This document shows positions 40,257 through 49,037 of a DNA stretch of 64,000 bases, piece after piece. Source of the DNA: Streptomyces sp. DH41. Lineage in GTDB: Bacteria; Actinomycetota; Actinomycetes; Streptomycetales; Streptomycetaceae. A program made the position numbers and the translations under genes. The first letter of the stretch is position 1, and every line of letters starts with the position of its first letter. Location: positions 62,001-126,000 of the forward strand of contig NZ_JARVKY010000010.1 of NCBI RefSeq assembly GCF_029813785.1, written 5' to 3'. Under the pieces are notes generated by a model. That model had not been told where the DNA came from. It saw only the letters and a list, made by a program, of their open reading frames with translations, and made no database searches.

Positions 40257-41882
40257 TCAGCCGCCCGCGCGCAGTACGTCCGCCACGATCGGGCCGGCCG
40301 CGTCGCCGCCGTGGCCGCCCTTCTCGACCATGGCCGCCGCCGCGACGTCGTTCCGGAAGCCGGTGAACCAGCTGTCGGACGTGGACTCCCCGTCGACCTC
40401 GGCCGACCCGGTCTTGGCGCCGATGTCGCCGCCGAGCCCGGACATGGGCTCCTGGGCGGTGCCCTGGGTGGCGGTGAGCCGCATCATCTGCTTGATCTGG
40501 GCGGCGGTGCTCTGCGGCAGGCCCTTGGCGGTGGCGAGCTCGCGGTCGTCCAGGCCGGGCGGGACCAGGTAGGGCTGGCGGAACTCGCCGGTGATGGCGG
40601 TCGCCGTCACGGACGCCATGTTGAGCGGGTTCATCTGGACCTGGCCCTGGCCGATGGCGTTGGCCGCGCGGTCCGGGCCGCTCACGGCGGGGACCTTGCC
40701 GTCGAAGGAGACGACGCCGGTCTTCCAGTCGTCGCGCCCCAGCCCGAAGCGCTCCTCGGCCTCCGCCGTCAGCGAGGCGTCCGTGAGCGGTTCCTCGTCG
40801 ATGAGCTTGATGAAGCCCGTGTTGCAGGACCGCATGAAGGTGTTGGCGAGGGTGGCGCCCTCGTTGGCCGGCATGCCGGTGAGGTTCTTGAAGGTCTGGC
40901 TCTGCCAGGTCGCCGTGTCCGGGCAGGGGGCCGGGCCGTCCATCGAGGTCACGCCGTTGTCGATGAGCATCGCCGCGGTGATGATCTTCATGGTGGAGCC
41001 GGGGGCGACCCGTCCCTGGAAGGCGGCGTTGAAGCCGTCCGCGCGGTTGTTCGCCACGGCCAGTACCTCGCCGGTGCTCGGCTCGACGGCCACCACGGAC
41101 GACTCGCCGTACCGCTTCACCGCCTTCTCGGCCGCCGCCTGCACGCTCGCGCTGAGTGTCGTCTCCAGCTTGCCGGGCTTGCCCTCGGTCAGGGTCAGCA
41201 GCGGGGTGTCCGGCCCGCCGTCGTTGCCGTGCCGGACCACCAGCTCCACGCCGGGGGTGCCGCCCGCCTGGGCGCCGTACTTCTCCCGGAGCGTGGCGAG
41301 GACCGGGCCGAGCGAGGGGTACTTCTCCTTGGTCAGCACGGCGCCGTCGCGGCCGACCGCCTGGATCTGCGGGGTCGCCGACTCCTCGGTCACCAGGGTG
41401 TCGCTGTCCTTCAGGTCCGGGTGGACGACGGAGGCCTGCCAGTCGACCAGCGCGCGTCCGCTGGTCTCGCCCCGCACCACCGTCAGCTCGCTCTTGTACG
41501 TCAGCGGCTTGGACGCGCCCTCGTAGGACACCTTCGCCTTCACCGTGAACGGCACGGCGGTGCCGGTCGTCGTGCCGGGCGTGATCTCGACGCCGGTGAT
41601 GTGCGCTTCCTCGCCGTAGGCCGTCAGCATCGTCCCGGCGGCGGCGGAGTTGTTCGTGTGGGACGCCGCCTCGGTCGCGTCGCCCTTCTCCCAGGCCGTG
41701 AAGAACTTCTCCGCCGTCTCCTCGACCTCGTCGCCGCTCGGCGGCCCGCTCTTGACCGACCCTCCGGCGGCCCCCGAGCCCCCGTCCAGTGCCGACACGA
41801 CGTTGTAGGTGCCGTATCCGGCCCCGCCCACCATCACGGCGAACACGCCGCCTATGACGGCGGCCTTCACCCCCTTGCGCAT
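40257..41882 (-). CDS. Penicillin-binding protein, paralogue of its neighbour
   Basis: 541 residues with the same domain order: TM (about 8-27), MecA_N (GDEVEETAEKFFTAWEKGDA), PBP dimer domain, transpeptidase with Ser296 in APGSTMKI, RSCNTGF and GAKTGSAEV. The pair shares long identical stretches (ALNMASV-like MNPLNMASV, QPYLV, GGHGGDAAGPIVA), so duplication is clear. An 18-bp palindrome 37 bp upstream of the ATG suggests regulated expression. Confidence 0.92.
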   Translation of the reverse strand: MRKGVKAAVIGGVFAVMVGGAGYGTYNVVSALDGGSGAAGGSVKSGPPSGDEVEETAEKFFTAWEKGDATEAASHTNNSAAAGTMLTAYGEEAHITGVEITPGTTTGTAVPFTVKAKVSYEGASKPLTYKSELTVVRGETSGRALVDWQASVVHPDLKDSDTLVTEESATPQIQAVGRDGAVLTKEKYPSLGPVLATLREKYGAQAGGTPGVELVVRHGNDGGPDTPLLTLTEGKPGKLETTLSASVQAAAEKAVKRYGESSVVAVEPSTGEVLAVANNRADGFNAAFQGRVAPGSTMKIITAAMLIDNGVTSMDGPAPCPDTATWQSQTFKNLTGMPANEGATLANTFMRSCNTGFIKLIDEEPLTDASLTAEAEERFGLGRDDWKTGVVSFDGKVPAVSGPDRAANAIGQGQVQMNPLNMASVTATAITGEFRQPYLVPPGLDDRELATAKGLPQSTAAQIKQMMRLTATQGTAQEPMSGLGGDIGAKTGSAEVDGESTSDSWFTGFRNDVAAAAMVEKGGHGGDAAGPIVADVLRAGG

Positions 41883-42230
41883 CGCGCTTTCCCCTCCCGT
41901 AAGTTCATCTGAGCCGCTTTCTGAACGCGTTCAGAAGACGTGGTCGACTCCGAACTGTATGCGGGTCAGGAGACGGGAGGCGCTGGGGTGACGCAATCGT
42001 TAGCGTGGTGAAAGCCCGCCGGGGCGCCGCCGGGGCGCCGACGCGACACCCGACGGGGCAGCCGGCCAGGACGGCTGACGGGGCGTCGGCGTGGGACGGC
42101 CGGCGTGGAGCGGCCGACGCGGAACTGACGCCGACGAGGGACGGCCACGGACCCGGGCCGGCGTCGGCCACGAGCCGCCCCCCGCCGTCCGCGCCGCCCC
42201 CGCCGTCCCGTCGGCCGTCCCGCGCGTGTC
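41883..42230. other. 348-bp intergenic region upstream of the PBP pair
   Basis: Apart from the palindrome at 41919-41936, this very GC-rich stretch holds CG/GC-rich imperfect repeats (CGCCGGGGCGCCG). A 109-codon minus-strand frame exists but its Arg/Gly/Ala composition looks non-coding. No convincing gene or RNA seen. Confidence 0.5.
41919..41936. promoter_or_regulatory. 18-bp perfect palindrome TTCTGAACGCGTTCAGAA
   Basis: A perfect dyad with no spacer, centred about 45 bp upstream of the PBP start, in promoter position. TGAACGCGTTCA-type cores are typical of TetR-family operators; the cognate regulator is not adjacent. Confidence 0.6.
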
Positions 42231-42545
42231 TCACTGCAGGCCGAGCGCCTCCATCAGCCGGGTCGCCGCGCCGAGCGCCGGGGCGCCCACCTCGCCGACC
42301 AGGGCCGCGATGCCGGCGATACCGGCCAGCGCCTGACGGAACCGGCCCGGGTCGGCCGGCCCCTGGTCCCGGATCACGTCCAGAGCCGTGTCGATGACCG
42401 CCCGGTCGTCGGCGCAGACCCGCTCGCGCAGCGACAGCGCGGCGCCGATCATCTGCTGAAGCGCCGCCTGCGGATCCACCGCCCCCTGGTTCTTGATGAT
42501 GCCGATGTTCTGGTTGCCGAACTGCGTGACCGAGTCGCCGTTCAC
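42231..42545 (-). CDS. Small protein with GDxxxQxGxxNxG start, function unknown
   Basis: A 104-residue protein. It opens MNGDSVTQFGNQNIGIIKNQ, a short Gly/Asn/Gln pattern suggestive of a beta-hairpin or beta-helix turn, followed by an all-helical region (QMIGAALSLRERVCADDRAV, RFRQALAGIAGIAALVGEVG). The GTG start overlaps the stop of the DUF6232 gene by 4 nt (GTGA), so the two are made together. That gene ends with a similar pattern (ITGDHIYQYGDRNTGKVTT). No known function. Confidence 0.65.
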   Translation of the reverse strand: MNGDSVTQFGNQNIGIIKNQGAVDPQAALQQMIGAALSLRERVCADDRAVIDTALDVIRDQGPADPGRFRQALAGIAGIAALVGEVGAPALGAATRLMEALGLQ

Positions 42546-43048
42546 GTGGTCACCTTCCCGGTGTTGCGGTCGCCGTACTGGTAGATGTGGTCGCCGGTGA
42601 TCGTGTACGTGGGCATCTGGAGGTGCACCTGGACCTCCGGGTTGTCCATCGCCTCCATCAGCTGACGGAAGAGGCCCTCCAGCGCCGCCCTGTCGTCCGT
42701 GGTGAGGGCGGTCTGTGGATTGCCCGACGTGGTGATCTGCAGGACGTAGAGCGTCGGGGCGTTCAGCACCTTCTGGAGTTCCAGGTAGCCGCGGACCGCG
42801 AACCCGGTCGCGACGAGGATCACCGCGATGCCGACGCCCACCGACACCTGCGCGAGCCCGAGCCCGAAGAAGAAGACGATCAGCTGGCCGATCAGGGCCT
42901 TGACGAACTTCGACCGGGCGGCGGCGCGGTCCGGGTGAAGTTCTCGTAGCGACGTGTGCGCGATGTTGCGCAGTGGATAGGTGTCCGACCCGATCCACAG
43001 CGCGCCCTTGCTGATGTGCACGTCCGTCGTACCGCGTGAGTACGCCAA
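42542..43048 (-). CDS. DUF6232 family membrane protein
   Basis: 168 residues. The N-terminal beta domain (VHISKGALWIGSDTYPLRNI) is followed by two adjacent hydrophobic segments (LIGQLIVFFFGLGLAQVSVG, GIAVILVATGFAV) and a C-terminal cytoplasmic region (LYVLQITTSGNPQTALTTDD). This matches the DUF6232 layout. TTG start with GGGAG 6 nt upstream. Coupled to the 104-residue gene downstream. Function unknown. Confidence 0.75.
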   Translation of the reverse strand: MAYSRGTTDVHISKGALWIGSDTYPLRNIAHTSLRELHPDRAAARSKFVKALIGQLIVFFFGLGLAQVSVGVGIAVILVATGFAVRGYLELQKVLNAPTLYVLQITTSGNPQTALTTDDRAALEGLFRQLMEAMDNPEVQVHLQMPTYTITGDHIYQYGDRNTGKVTT

Positions 43049-43254
43049 TTGCCGCTCCCCCTGTTTTCGGCGCGATGGGTGTCACCCACCGGGTGCGCGG
43101 TCACGCGCCTGGCCTCGATGAGGAGCCGACCGTATTGAGCCGCAGGGGACGACGGAGGTATACGGGGGAAAATGGTGTTTCGGTGACCGGATCGCTTTCA
43201 GTGCCGTCGCGGAGGCGGCCCGTCGCTTCCGGAAAGGATCGCTGGGCGGGCGTT

Positions 43255-43294
43255 CCGGATCATGACTCGAATCTGCCTACGAATCATGATCCCG
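43255..43294. other. Long inverted repeat downstream of pmt
   Basis: GGATCATGA (43257-43265) is mirrored by TCATGATCC (43284-43292), extending outward to CCGG/CCGG with one bulge. It lies 24 bp past the pmt stop, so a terminator is likely, although no U-run follows. It could instead act on the DUF6232 promoter side. Confidence 0.5.
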
Positions 43295-43315
43295 GTCACC
43301 GCCTGTTCGGGCCGC

Positions 43316-45061
43316 TCAGACCCACGTATCCAGCCACATCCGCGACCGCCAGTCGCTCATCGGGATCGGGGTGCCGGTGTAGATCGGCCAGAAGTAGATG
43401 AAGTTCCACGCGATCAGCAGCACCAGCACGCCCGCCGCCGTCGCCCCCGCGACCCGCCGGGTGTCCCCGCAGCCCGGCCGGCCCACGATCGCCCCCAGCA
43501 GCATCGCCACCGCCAGGCACAGGAACGGCAGGAAGACGACGGCGTAGAAGAGGAAGATCGTGCGCTCCTGGTAGAAGAACCAGGGCAGATAGCCGGCCAC
43601 GATGCCGCAGGCGATGGCGCCCGCGCGCCAGTCGCGGCGGAAGACCCAGCGCCACAGCACGTACAGCAGCGCGAAGACGCCCACCCACCACAGCAGCGGC
43701 GTGCCGAGCGCCAGCACCTCGCGGGCGCACTTCTCGCCCGCGTCGGCCGGACAGCCGTCCGAACCGGCCGCAGGCGACTCGTAGAAGTAGGAGACCGGAC
43801 GGCCCAGGACGATCCAGCTCCACGGGTTCGACTCGTAGGTGTGCGGCGACGTGAGGTGGGTGTGGAACTCGAGGACCTGCGACTCGTAGTGCCACAGGCT
43901 GCGCCACCAGTCCGGGAGGAGCCAGGACCAGGAGCTGTTCCTGCCGTCGGTCGCCGCCCAGTCGCGGTAGTAGCCGCCGGTGCCGTCGGCGGGGGAGAAG
44001 ATCCAGCCCAGCCAGGACAGGACGTACGTGACGAGCGCGACCGGCACCGTCGACAGGAACGCCCAGCCCAGGTCGTACCGCAGCACCGCCAGCCGCGGCC
44101 GGTGCGCGCCCGCGACCCGGCGGGTGCCGACGTCCCACAGCACGGCCATCACGCAGAAGGCCGCCATGATGTACAGGCCGTTCCACTTGGTGGCCGCGGC
44201 CAGGCCCAGCATCAGCCCCGCCGCCGGCCGCCACGGCCGCCACCCGAAGCGGAACGTCTCGGCGAGGCGCGCGTCCGGACGGACCCGGCCGTCGGCGTCC
44301 ACCGGCAGCGCGGCGGCGATCTTCCGGCGGGCCCAGTCGCGGTCGGCGACCAGGCAGCCGAAGGCCGCCAGTACGAAGAACATCAGCACGCTGTCCAGCA
44401 GCGCGGTGCGGCTCATCACGAAGTGCAGCCCGTCCACCGCCATCAGCGCGCCCGCCAGGCACCCCAGGAACGTGGAGCGGAACAGCCGGCGCCCGATCCG
44501 GCACAGCAGCAGCACCGACAGCGTGCCGAGCAGCGCCGTCATGAACCGCCAGCCGAACGGGTCGAACCCGAACAGCAGCTCGCCCAGCCCGATGACGTAC
44601 TTGCCGACCGGCGGATGCACGACGTACGCCGCGTCCGTCGGGATCGGGACGTCGCCGCCCGAGTTCAGGATCAGGTCGTTGGCGTTCTTCTCCCAGTTGA
44701 CCTCGAAACCGCGGTGGATCAGCGCCCAGGCGTCCTTGGCGTAGTACGTCTCGTCGAATATCACCGCCTTCGGGCTGCCCAGGTTCCAGAACCGCAGCAC
44801 GCCCGCCAGCAGCGCCACCAGCAGCGGTCCGCCCCAGGCCGACCAGCGCACGATCCGGTCGGCCGGCGCCTTGGACAGGCCGAGGAAGGCCCACAGGCGC
44901 GGGCCGGGGCGCGTGTACGGCGGCACCAGCCGGTCGCGGACGTCGTCGGCCGCGGGCGGTGCCGTGTAGCCGAAGCGGCGCAGCCGCTGCTGCCAGGTGG
45001 GCCGCTGGTCGGGCGGGGCCTGGTCCTGCCGGGTGTCCGTGGAGGACGCGGTACTGGTCAC
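43316..45061 (-). CDS. pmt: Protein O-mannosyltransferase
   Basis: A 581-residue GT39 membrane enzyme that transfers mannose from polyprenyl-phosphate mannose to Ser/Thr of secreted proteins during export. About 11 TM helices; catalytic-loop residues in AVIFDETYYAKDAWALIHRG (DE pair) and YVVHPPVGKYVIGLGE. In S. coelicolor Pmt glycosylates PstS and is needed for infection by phage phiC31. The GTG 45061 is chosen (ahead of RRFGYTAPPAADDVRDR), with weak ribosome-binding site. Divergent from rsmI, as in other Streptomyces. Confidence 0.92.
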   Translation of the reverse strand: MTSTASSTDTRQDQAPPDQRPTWQQRLRRFGYTAPPAADDVRDRLVPPYTRPGPRLWAFLGLSKAPADRIVRWSAWGGPLLVALLAGVLRFWNLGSPKAVIFDETYYAKDAWALIHRGFEVNWEKNANDLILNSGGDVPIPTDAAYVVHPPVGKYVIGLGELLFGFDPFGWRFMTALLGTLSVLLLCRIGRRLFRSTFLGCLAGALMAVDGLHFVMSRTALLDSVLMFFVLAAFGCLVADRDWARRKIAAALPVDADGRVRPDARLAETFRFGWRPWRPAAGLMLGLAAATKWNGLYIMAAFCVMAVLWDVGTRRVAGAHRPRLAVLRYDLGWAFLSTVPVALVTYVLSWLGWIFSPADGTGGYYRDWAATDGRNSSWSWLLPDWWRSLWHYESQVLEFHTHLTSPHTYESNPWSWIVLGRPVSYFYESPAAGSDGCPADAGEKCAREVLALGTPLLWWVGVFALLYVLWRWVFRRDWRAGAIACGIVAGYLPWFFYQERTIFLFYAVVFLPFLCLAVAMLLGAIVGRPGCGDTRRVAGATAAGVLVLLIAWNFIYFWPIYTGTPIPMSDWRSRMWLDTWV

Positions 45062-45200
45062 CGCGCCATCGTAGGGAACCGTACTGTGCACGTCCCGCGC
45101 ATGCCCCGGACCGGTCGGATGCGTCCCCGTCCGTCCACCCCCGCGAGGACGCCCGCCCGCGCCTTGGAGGAAGCCCGTCCGCTCCTGGGAGGATGGGGGC

Positions 45201-46049
45201 GTGACTGGAACCCTTGTACTCGCGGGCACCCCCATCGGCGACGTCCGGGACGCCCCGCCGCGACTCGCCGAGGAACTGGCCGGCGCGGACGTCGTCGCCG
45301 CCGAGGACACCCGGCGGCTGCGCCGGCTCACCCAGGCGCTCGGCGTCACGCCCAAGGGGCGCGTCGTGTCGTACTTCGAGGGCAACGAGTCCGCCCGCAC
45401 GCCCGAGCTGGTCGAGGAGCTGGCGGGCGGCGCGCGGGTGCTGCTCGTCACCGACGCCGGAATGCCCTCGGTGTCCGACCCCGGCTACCGGCTGGTCGCC
45501 GCCGCCGTCGAACGGGACGTCCGGGTCACCGCCGTACCCGGCCCGTCCGCCGTACTCACCGCCCTCGCCCTGTCCGGACTGCCGGTCGACCGGTTCTGCT
45601 TCGAGGGCTTCCTGCCGCGCAAGGCCGGCGAGCGGCTCTCCCGGCTGCGCGAGGTCGCCGGGGAACGCCGGACCCTCGTCTACTTCGAGGCCCCGCACCG
45701 CCTCGACGACACCCTCGCCGCCATGGCCGAGGCCTTCGGCACCGACCGGCGGGCCGCCGTCTGCCGCGAACTGACCAAGACCTACGAGGAGGTCAGGCGC
45801 GGTCCCCTGCGAGAACTCGCCGAGTGGGCCGCCGAGGGGGTGCGCGGTGAGATCACCGTCGTCGTCGAGGGTGCCCCGGACAAGGGTCCCGAGGAGTTCG
45901 GCGCCGAGGAACTGGTGCGCAGGGTGCGGGTGCGCGAGGAGGCCGGGGAGCGGCGCAAGGAGGCGATCGCCGCCGTGGCCGCGCAGGTGGGCGTGCCCAA
46001 GCGGGAGGTGTTCGACGCGGTGGTGGCGGCGAAGAACGCGGGGGCCTGA
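45201..46049 (+). CDS. rsmI: 16S rRNA (cytidine-1402-2'-O)-methyltransferase
   Basis: A 282-residue SAM methyltransferase of the tetrapyrrole-methylase fold acting on 16S rRNA C1402. Signatures: LVLAGTPIGDVRDAPPRLAE, AEDTRRLRRL, VTDAGMPSVSDPGYRLV and EGFLPRKAGERLSRL, with VYFEAPHRLDDTL. GGAGG 8 nt before the GTG. Divergent from pmt. Confidence 0.94.
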   Translation: MTGTLVLAGTPIGDVRDAPPRLAEELAGADVVAAEDTRRLRRLTQALGVTPKGRVVSYFEGNESARTPELVEELAGGARVLLVTDAGMPSVSDPGYRLVAAAVERDVRVTAVPGPSAVLTALALSGLPVDRFCFEGFLPRKAGERLSRLREVAGERRTLVYFEAPHRLDDTLAAMAEAFGTDRRAAVCRELTKTYEEVRRGPLRELAEWAAEGVRGEITVVVEGAPDKGPEEFGAEELVRRVRVREEAGERRKEAIAAVAAQVGVPKREVFDAVVAAKNAGA

Positions 46050-46206
46050 TCCGGCCGCGTTTGACTCGTTCCTGACCTGTCGGCCCTTCGCGTCAAGGGC
46101 ACCCCAAATCGGCTCAAACACTCGGCAGATCCGGTGCGCTCCCGCCGCCGGAGGAGTCCACTGGAGGAAGGAGCAGAAGGAACGGCCAGCGACCGAGGGA
46201 GCCGGG

Positions 46207-46632
46207 ATGAGCATGAGTGAGAGCACGGCGCGGACCGGACTGCGCGCCGGTGCCACCGCCGTCGTCCACGAGTCGTACTCCTTCGCCTGCATGCGCTGCG
46301 GGCACGGCTGGGAGCAGTCCTTCGAGATCGAGCACCACAAGGCCGGCGACGGCCACGAGTTCGTGCTCTACGTCACGGACGGCCACGTCGTGCCGTCCCC
46401 GCTGAACCGGCCGACCTGCGCCCACTGCGACAACCACGTCGTACGGATCATGCGGCCGGGACGGGTCGCCTCGGTGCGCGGCGACGGCTCCGGGCAGCGG
46501 AACCAGGTGCCGCCGGCCGGACCGCTGCGGGTGCCGGTGGTGCCGGCCGTTCCGGGGCCGACGGGGGAGCGCCGGCACTGGCACCTCGCCGACCTCCTGC
46601 ACGCCCTCCACCTCCACCGCCGGGCGGGCTGA
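46207..46632 (+). CDS. Zinc-ribbon-like hypothetical protein
   Basis: 141 residues with a CMRCGHGWEQSFEIEHH start region and CAHCDNHVVRIMRPG, two CxxC pairs about 40 residues apart that should bind one zinc. A Pro/Val-rich linker leads to a His/Leu-rich C-terminus (HWHLADLLHALHLHRRAG). GAGGGAG precedes the ATG. Common in Streptomyces near tatD; function unknown. Confidence 0.75.
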   Translation: MSMSESTARTGLRAGATAVVHESYSFACMRCGHGWEQSFEIEHHKAGDGHEFVLYVTDGHVVPSPLNRPTCAHCDNHVVRIMRPGRVASVRGDGSGQRNQVPPAGPLRVPVVPAVPGPTGERRHWHLADLLHALHLHRRAG

Positions 46633-46671
46633 CCCGCCGGGAGGCGCGGGACCTTTCGTAGGATCGGGGGC

Positions 46672-47595
46672 ATGCCTTCGAACGCCGCCCCGGGCCGGTC
46701 CGACAAGAACGACGCGCCTCCGCTCCCCGAACCCCTGCGGGTGCCGGTCGCCGACTCGCACACCCACCTCGACATGCAGTCGGGCACGGTGGAGGAGGGC
46801 CTCGCCAAGGCCGCGTCGGTCGGCGTGACGACGGTCGTCCAGGTCGGCTGCGACCTCGCGGGCTCCCGCTGGGCGGCCGAGACGGCGGCGGCGTACGACG
46901 CCGTTCACGCCACCGTCGCCCTGCACCCGAACGAGGCCCCGCGCATCGTCCATGGCGACCCTGGGGGCACCTCCCAGCCCCCTGGGGCTGGGGGAGGCTG
47001 GTCGCGGCAAGGGGCGCGCGAGCCCGGCGGGGACGCGGCGCTCGACGACGCCCTCGCGGAGATCGACCGGCTCGCGGCACTTCCCCAGGTCAAGGGCGTC
47101 GGCGAGACGGGCCTCGACTACTTCCGCACCGGCCCCGAGGGCAAGGCGGCCCAGGAGCGGTCCTTCCGCGCCCACATCGAGATCGCCAAGCGGCACGGCA
47201 AGGCCCTGGTCATCCACGACCGCGACGCCCACACCGACGTCCTGCGCGTCCTCAAGGAGGAGGGCGCCCCCGAGCGCACCGTCTTCCACTGCTACTCGGG
47301 CGACGCGGAGATGGCCGAGATCTGCGCCCGCGCCGGGTACTACATGTCGTTCGCCGGCAACGTCACCTTCAAGAACGCCCAGAACCTGCGCGACGCCCTC
47401 GCCGTGGCCCCGCCGGAGCTGGTCCTGGTGGAGACCGACGCGCCCTTCCTGACGCCGGTGCCCTACCGGGGGCGGCCCAACGCGCCCTACCTGGTGCCGG
47501 TCACGGTGCGCGCCATGGCCGGTGTGCGGGGCGTCGACGAGGACACGCTGGCGACGGCCCTGGCCGCGAACACGGCCCGCGCCTTCGGGTACTGA
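46672..47595 (+). CDS. tatD: TatD family metal-dependent deoxyribonuclease
   Basis: A 307-residue TIM-barrel hydrolase: VADSHTHLDMQSGTVEEGLA (HxH), VALHPNEAP, GVGETGLDYFR (metal Glu), VIHDRDAHTD, VFHCYSGDAE and LVETDAPFLTPVPYRGRPN. The family acts as 3'-5' DNase. Between HPNEAPRIVHGDP and GGWSRQGAREPGG the gene contains a repeat-like GC-rich hairpin that reads as about 11 extra residues (GGTSQPPGAGG), in frame. Catalytic segments are intact. Confidence 0.92.
   Translation: MPSNAAPGRSDKNDAPPLPEPLRVPVADSHTHLDMQSGTVEEGLAKAASVGVTTVVQVGCDLAGSRWAAETAAAYDAVHATVALHPNEAPRIVHGDPGGTSQPPGAGGGWSRQGAREPGGDAALDDALAEIDRLAALPQVKGVGETGLDYFRTGPEGKAAQERSFRAHIEIAKRHGKALVIHDRDAHTDVLRVLKEEGAPERTVFHCYSGDAEMAEICARAGYYMSFAGNVTFKNAQNLRDALAVAPPELVLVETDAPFLTPVPYRGRPNAPYLVPVTVRAMAGVRGVDEDTLATALAANTARAFGY
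46970..46997. repeat. REP-like palindrome inside tatD
   Basis: CCTCCCAGCCCC and GGGGCTGGGGGAGG form a hairpin with a 2-nt bulge and a CT loop. The GGGGGCACCTCCCAGCC...GGCTGGGGGAGG pattern is, from memory, a dispersed palindrome found many times in Streptomyces genomes, usually between genes. Confidence 0.65.
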
Positions 47596-47694
47596 GACAG
47601 CGACTCGCCACTCTGCGTAGTCGTCCCGCTTTGTGAAGTGACGAACGCTCCGCTAGGTTCTGGGGGCCCGATCCGGACCCTGGAGCGTGTCGGC

Positions 47695-48888
47695 GTGAGC
47701 AGAACGCAGTTCGAGACGTACGAGACGTACGAGACGTACGCGCCGGGCGACGGGCGGGCCGCGCGGCGGCGCCGGGAGCGGTGCGCCTGGCGCGCGGACG
47801 GTTCCCTGCGCCGGCTGCTGCCGCGCGCGCTGGTCCTGGCGTTCCTCGCGGGCGGCACCACCGCCTTCGTCACCAAGGACAAGGCGGTCGAGCTGACCGT
47901 CGACGGCACACCGCGCACGCTGCACACCTTCGCCGACGACGTGACCGAGCTGCTCGCCCAGGAGGGCGTCGAGGTCGGCGCCCACGACGCGATCGTGCCC
48001 GCGCCCGGCACCCCGCTGACCAGCGGCGAGGAGGTCGCCGTCCGTTACGGGCGGCCCCTCCTGCTCACTCTCGACGGCCGCCGGCGCCAGGTGTGGACGA
48101 CCGCGGAGACGGTGGCGGGGGCGCTGAGGCAGCTCGGCGTGCGGACGGAGGGCGCGTACCTGTCCACGGAGGGCCCCCGGCGCATCGGGCGGGAGGGCCT
48201 CGCCCTGGACGTGCGGACCGAGCGGGTGGTGACGGTCATGGCCGACGGGCGGACCCACACCATCCGCACCAACGCGGCGACCGTCCGCGAGGCCGTCGAG
48301 GAGGCCGGGGTCACCCTGCGGGGCCAGGACTCCACCTCCGTCCCGGCGACCGCCTTCCCCCGCGACGGGCAGACCGTGACGGTGCTGCGGATCACCGGCT
48401 TCCGGGAGGTCCGCGAGGACCCGGTCCCGTTCGGCGTGCGGCGGACCGAGGACTCCTCCCTCCACCGGGGCACCGAGGTCGTCCAGCAGGCCGGCCGGCC
48501 CGGGCTGCGACGCATCACGTACGCGGTGCGCACCGTCAACGGCGTCCGGGAGAAGCCGCGCCGCCTGCACACCGAGGTGGTGCGCGAACCCCTCCCGCGG
48601 GTCGTGCTGGTCGGCACCCGTACCCGGCCGGAGTCCGTGCGGGGAGCCGACCACCTGGACTGGGAGGGCCTCGCCGCATGCGAGTCGGGCGGACGCCCGG
48701 ACGCCGTCGACCCCTCGGGGACGTACGGAGGCCTGTACCAGTTCGACACCCCCACCTGGCACAGCCTCGGCGGCGAGGGCCGCCCCCAGGACGCGCCGGC
48801 GGCGGAGCAGACGTACCGCGCGAAGAAGCAGTACGTACGCGGCGGCGCCGACTCCTGGCCGCACTGCGGGGCACGGCTGGAGGGGTGA
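47695..48888 (+). CDS. Resuscitation-promoting factor, RpfB-type architecture
   Basis: A 397-residue envelope protein. A basic N-terminus with three in-frame copies of ETY (9-bp repeat at 47713-47739) is followed by one TM (about 46-60) and three DUF348 modules (VELTVDGTPRTLHTFADDVT; LLTLDGRRRQVWTTAETVAG; VVTVMADGRTHTIRTNAATV). A G5 domain comes next, then the Rpf lysozyme-like domain with catalytic Glu330 in GLAACESGGRPDAV and YGGLYQFDTPTW. It cleaves peptidoglycan and promotes spore germination. From memory this is the locus called rpfC in S. coelicolor. GGAG 9 nt before the GTG. Confidence 0.9.
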   Translation: MSRTQFETYETYETYAPGDGRAARRRRERCAWRADGSLRRLLPRALVLAFLAGGTTAFVTKDKAVELTVDGTPRTLHTFADDVTELLAQEGVEVGAHDAIVPAPGTPLTSGEEVAVRYGRPLLLTLDGRRRQVWTTAETVAGALRQLGVRTEGAYLSTEGPRRIGREGLALDVRTERVVTVMADGRTHTIRTNAATVREAVEEAGVTLRGQDSTSVPATAFPRDGQTVTVLRITGFREVREDPVPFGVRRTEDSSLHRGTEVVQQAGRPGLRRITYAVRTVNGVREKPRRLHTEVVREPLPRVVLVGTRTRPESVRGADHLDWEGLAACESGGRPDAVDPSGTYGGLYQFDTPTWHSLGGEGRPQDAPAAEQTYRAKKQYVRGGADSWPHCGARLEG

Positions 48889-49037
48889 CCGACGGCGCCC
48901 CGGTGGTCGGCGGGCCGTAGCCCCGGCAACCCCGCCCCCGCGTCCTGACCGCTCTGCCGTGCCCCGTCCCGTCGCGTCCCGCCGGGGCCGGCGCACGACC
49001 CGGTCGTCCCCCGCCCGCCCCCGGCTACCCTTGCGGG

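Noticed and set aside
41905..42234. 109-codon minus-strand frame between the PBPs and the DUF6232 pair
   Set aside because: No ribosome-binding site, low-complexity Arg/Gly/Ala/Pro product, and it covers the palindrome.
43262..45850. 862-codon plus-strand frame opposite pmt
   Set aside because: Shadow of pmt and rsmI; no ribosome-binding site or homology pattern.
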